From assembly GCA_030425395.1 (NCBI GenBank), contig JAUIAS010000016.1, positions 1 to 64,000 of the forward strand: DNA of 64,000 nucleotides, in the 5' to 3' direction. The notes under the pieces are model-generated. The model did not search any database and was not told the origin of the DNA. It was given only the letters and a program-made list of their open reading frames with translations. Origin of the DNA: Alphaproteobacteria bacterium (GTDB lineage Bacteria > Pseudomonadota > Alphaproteobacteria > Rhodobacterales > Rhodobacteraceae). A program made the position numbers and the translations under genes. Positions 63,469 through 64,000 of the stretch are shown piece after piece; the stretch's first letter is position 1, and the number at the start of each line of letters is the position of its first letter.

Positions 63469-64000
63469 ATGAAAATCGCCTTTCAGATGGACCCGATCGG
63501 GTCAGTAGACATCAACGCCGACACATCCTTTCGCCTCGCCGAAGAGGCGCAGGCGCGGGGGCATGAGCTTTTCTATTATGGCCCTGACAAGCTGGCGTAT
63601 CAGGAAGGCGTGATAACCGCGCGCGGCCATGACATGACAGTGCAGCGCGTAGCGGATACCCCCGCCATTCTCGGCCCTGAACGCGAGGTCGATCTGGCGG
63701 ATTTCGACGTGGTCTGGCTCAGGCAGGACCCGCCATTCGACATGCACTATATCACCACCACGCATCTGCTTGACCGGCTCAAGGGACAGACATTGGTGGT
63801 GAACGATCCATTCTGGGTGCGTAATTTTCCAGAAAAGTTGCTGGTTCTTGATTTTCCAGAACTGACGCCACCGACAGCCATCGCCCGTGATCTGGATACG
63901 ATCCGCGCGTTCAAGGCCAAACACGGGGACATCATCCTCAAGCCTTTGTATGGCAATGGCGGCGCGGGCGTGTTCCGGCTGGACCAAAATGATCGTAACC
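63469..64000 (+). CDS. gshB: glutathione synthetase, 3' end cut by window
   Basis: Joins gamma-glutamylcysteine and glycine to glutathione. The first 177 residues are present: MKIAFQMDPIGSVDINADTS, WLRQDPPFDMHYITTTHLLD, VVNDPFWVRNFPEKL, and the start of the ATP-grasp glycine loop LKPLYGNGGAGVFRL. The full protein is about 310 residues, so some 130 are missing. ATG at 63469 with GCGGAGAAG in front. Confidence 0.97.
   Translation, partial: MKIAFQMDPIGSVDINADTSFRLAEEAQARGHELFYYGPDKLAYQEGVITARGHDMTVQRVADTPAILGPEREVDLADFDVVWLRQDPPFDMHYITTTHLLDRLKGQTLVVNDPFWVRNFPEKLLVLDFPELTPPTAIARDLDTIRAFKAKHGDIILKPLYGNGGAGVFRLDQNDRN

Overview
The window looks like chromosome of an alphaproteobacterium of the family Rhodobacteraceae, most likely the marine Roseobacter group. 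The clues are high GC, the arrangement of the suc and sdh genes, several genes of the ethylmalonyl-CoA pathway (ccr, ecm, mch, mcl2, a beta-ketothiolase), a LuxR/LuxI pair with canonical residues, an H-NS/HvrA-type protein, and family-typical conserved proteins (TIGR02302/DUF4175, TIGR02186, DUF1737, NnrU-like). I cannot fix the genus. I saw no rRNA, tRNA, CRISPR array, insertion sequence or prophage, and no gap over 300 bases without a gene. Both ends cut genes: a thiolase at the left lacks its C-terminus and gshB at the right lacks its 3' part.

Layout. 1-2.8 kb (-): thiolase, EAL protein, TlpA-like thioredoxin. 2.8-8.8 kb (+): argH, a tiny lipoprotein, DUF2834, lysA and TIGR02302. 8.8-12.8 kb: zinc-ribbon protein (-), then ftsE-ftsX-plsC-PNPOx (+). 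12.9-23.7 kb (-): one long suc operon in the order sucC, methyltransferase, sucD, FkbM methyltransferase, sucA, sucB, a low-GC unknown gene, a MAPEG protein, lpd. 24-24.9 kb (-): mdh with its own terminator. 25-29 kb (+): a TauE/SafE permease, then mcl2, NnrU-like, DUF1737, mch. 29.2-33.5 kb (+): sdhC, sdhD, sdhA, a 34-codon micro-ORF, a sulfotransferase-like gene, sdhB. 33.6-40.8 kb: small membrane protein, DUF1989, deoD, an H-NS-like gene, ecm, an acyltransferase and ccr. 40.9-44.8 kb (+): luxR and luxI with a RecD-like helicase and an SDR. 44.8-51.5 kb (-): TIGR02186 with TauE, and a BMP-type nucleoside ABC importer. 51.6-64 kb: rimI-tsaB-nfu, usp, ilvE, trpS (-); a rhomboid-like protein (+); murJ, glnD, lpoA-like (-); rsmI, yraN, gshB (+).

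The genes fit together as central carbon metabolism: the TCA cycle from 2-oxoglutarate to oxaloacetate, beside much of the ethylmalonyl-CoA pathway, which such bacteria use to assimilate acetyl-CoA. The most striking non-coding signal is a pair of palindromes, GTGATCAC-N13-GTGATCAC, followed 7-8 bases later by CTTTTTT. It occurs with the same geometry about 110-117 bases upstream of both sucC and sdhC, so one unidentified regulator may control both operons. Other leads are an RNA hairpin that would bury the luxI ribosome binding site, an 18-bp dyad upstream of luxR, surface-tailoring-type enzymes embedded in the TCA operons, a low-GC gene inside the suc operon, and a rhomboid-like protein that has lost both catalytic residues. 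All calls come from reading the sequence; no database search was run.
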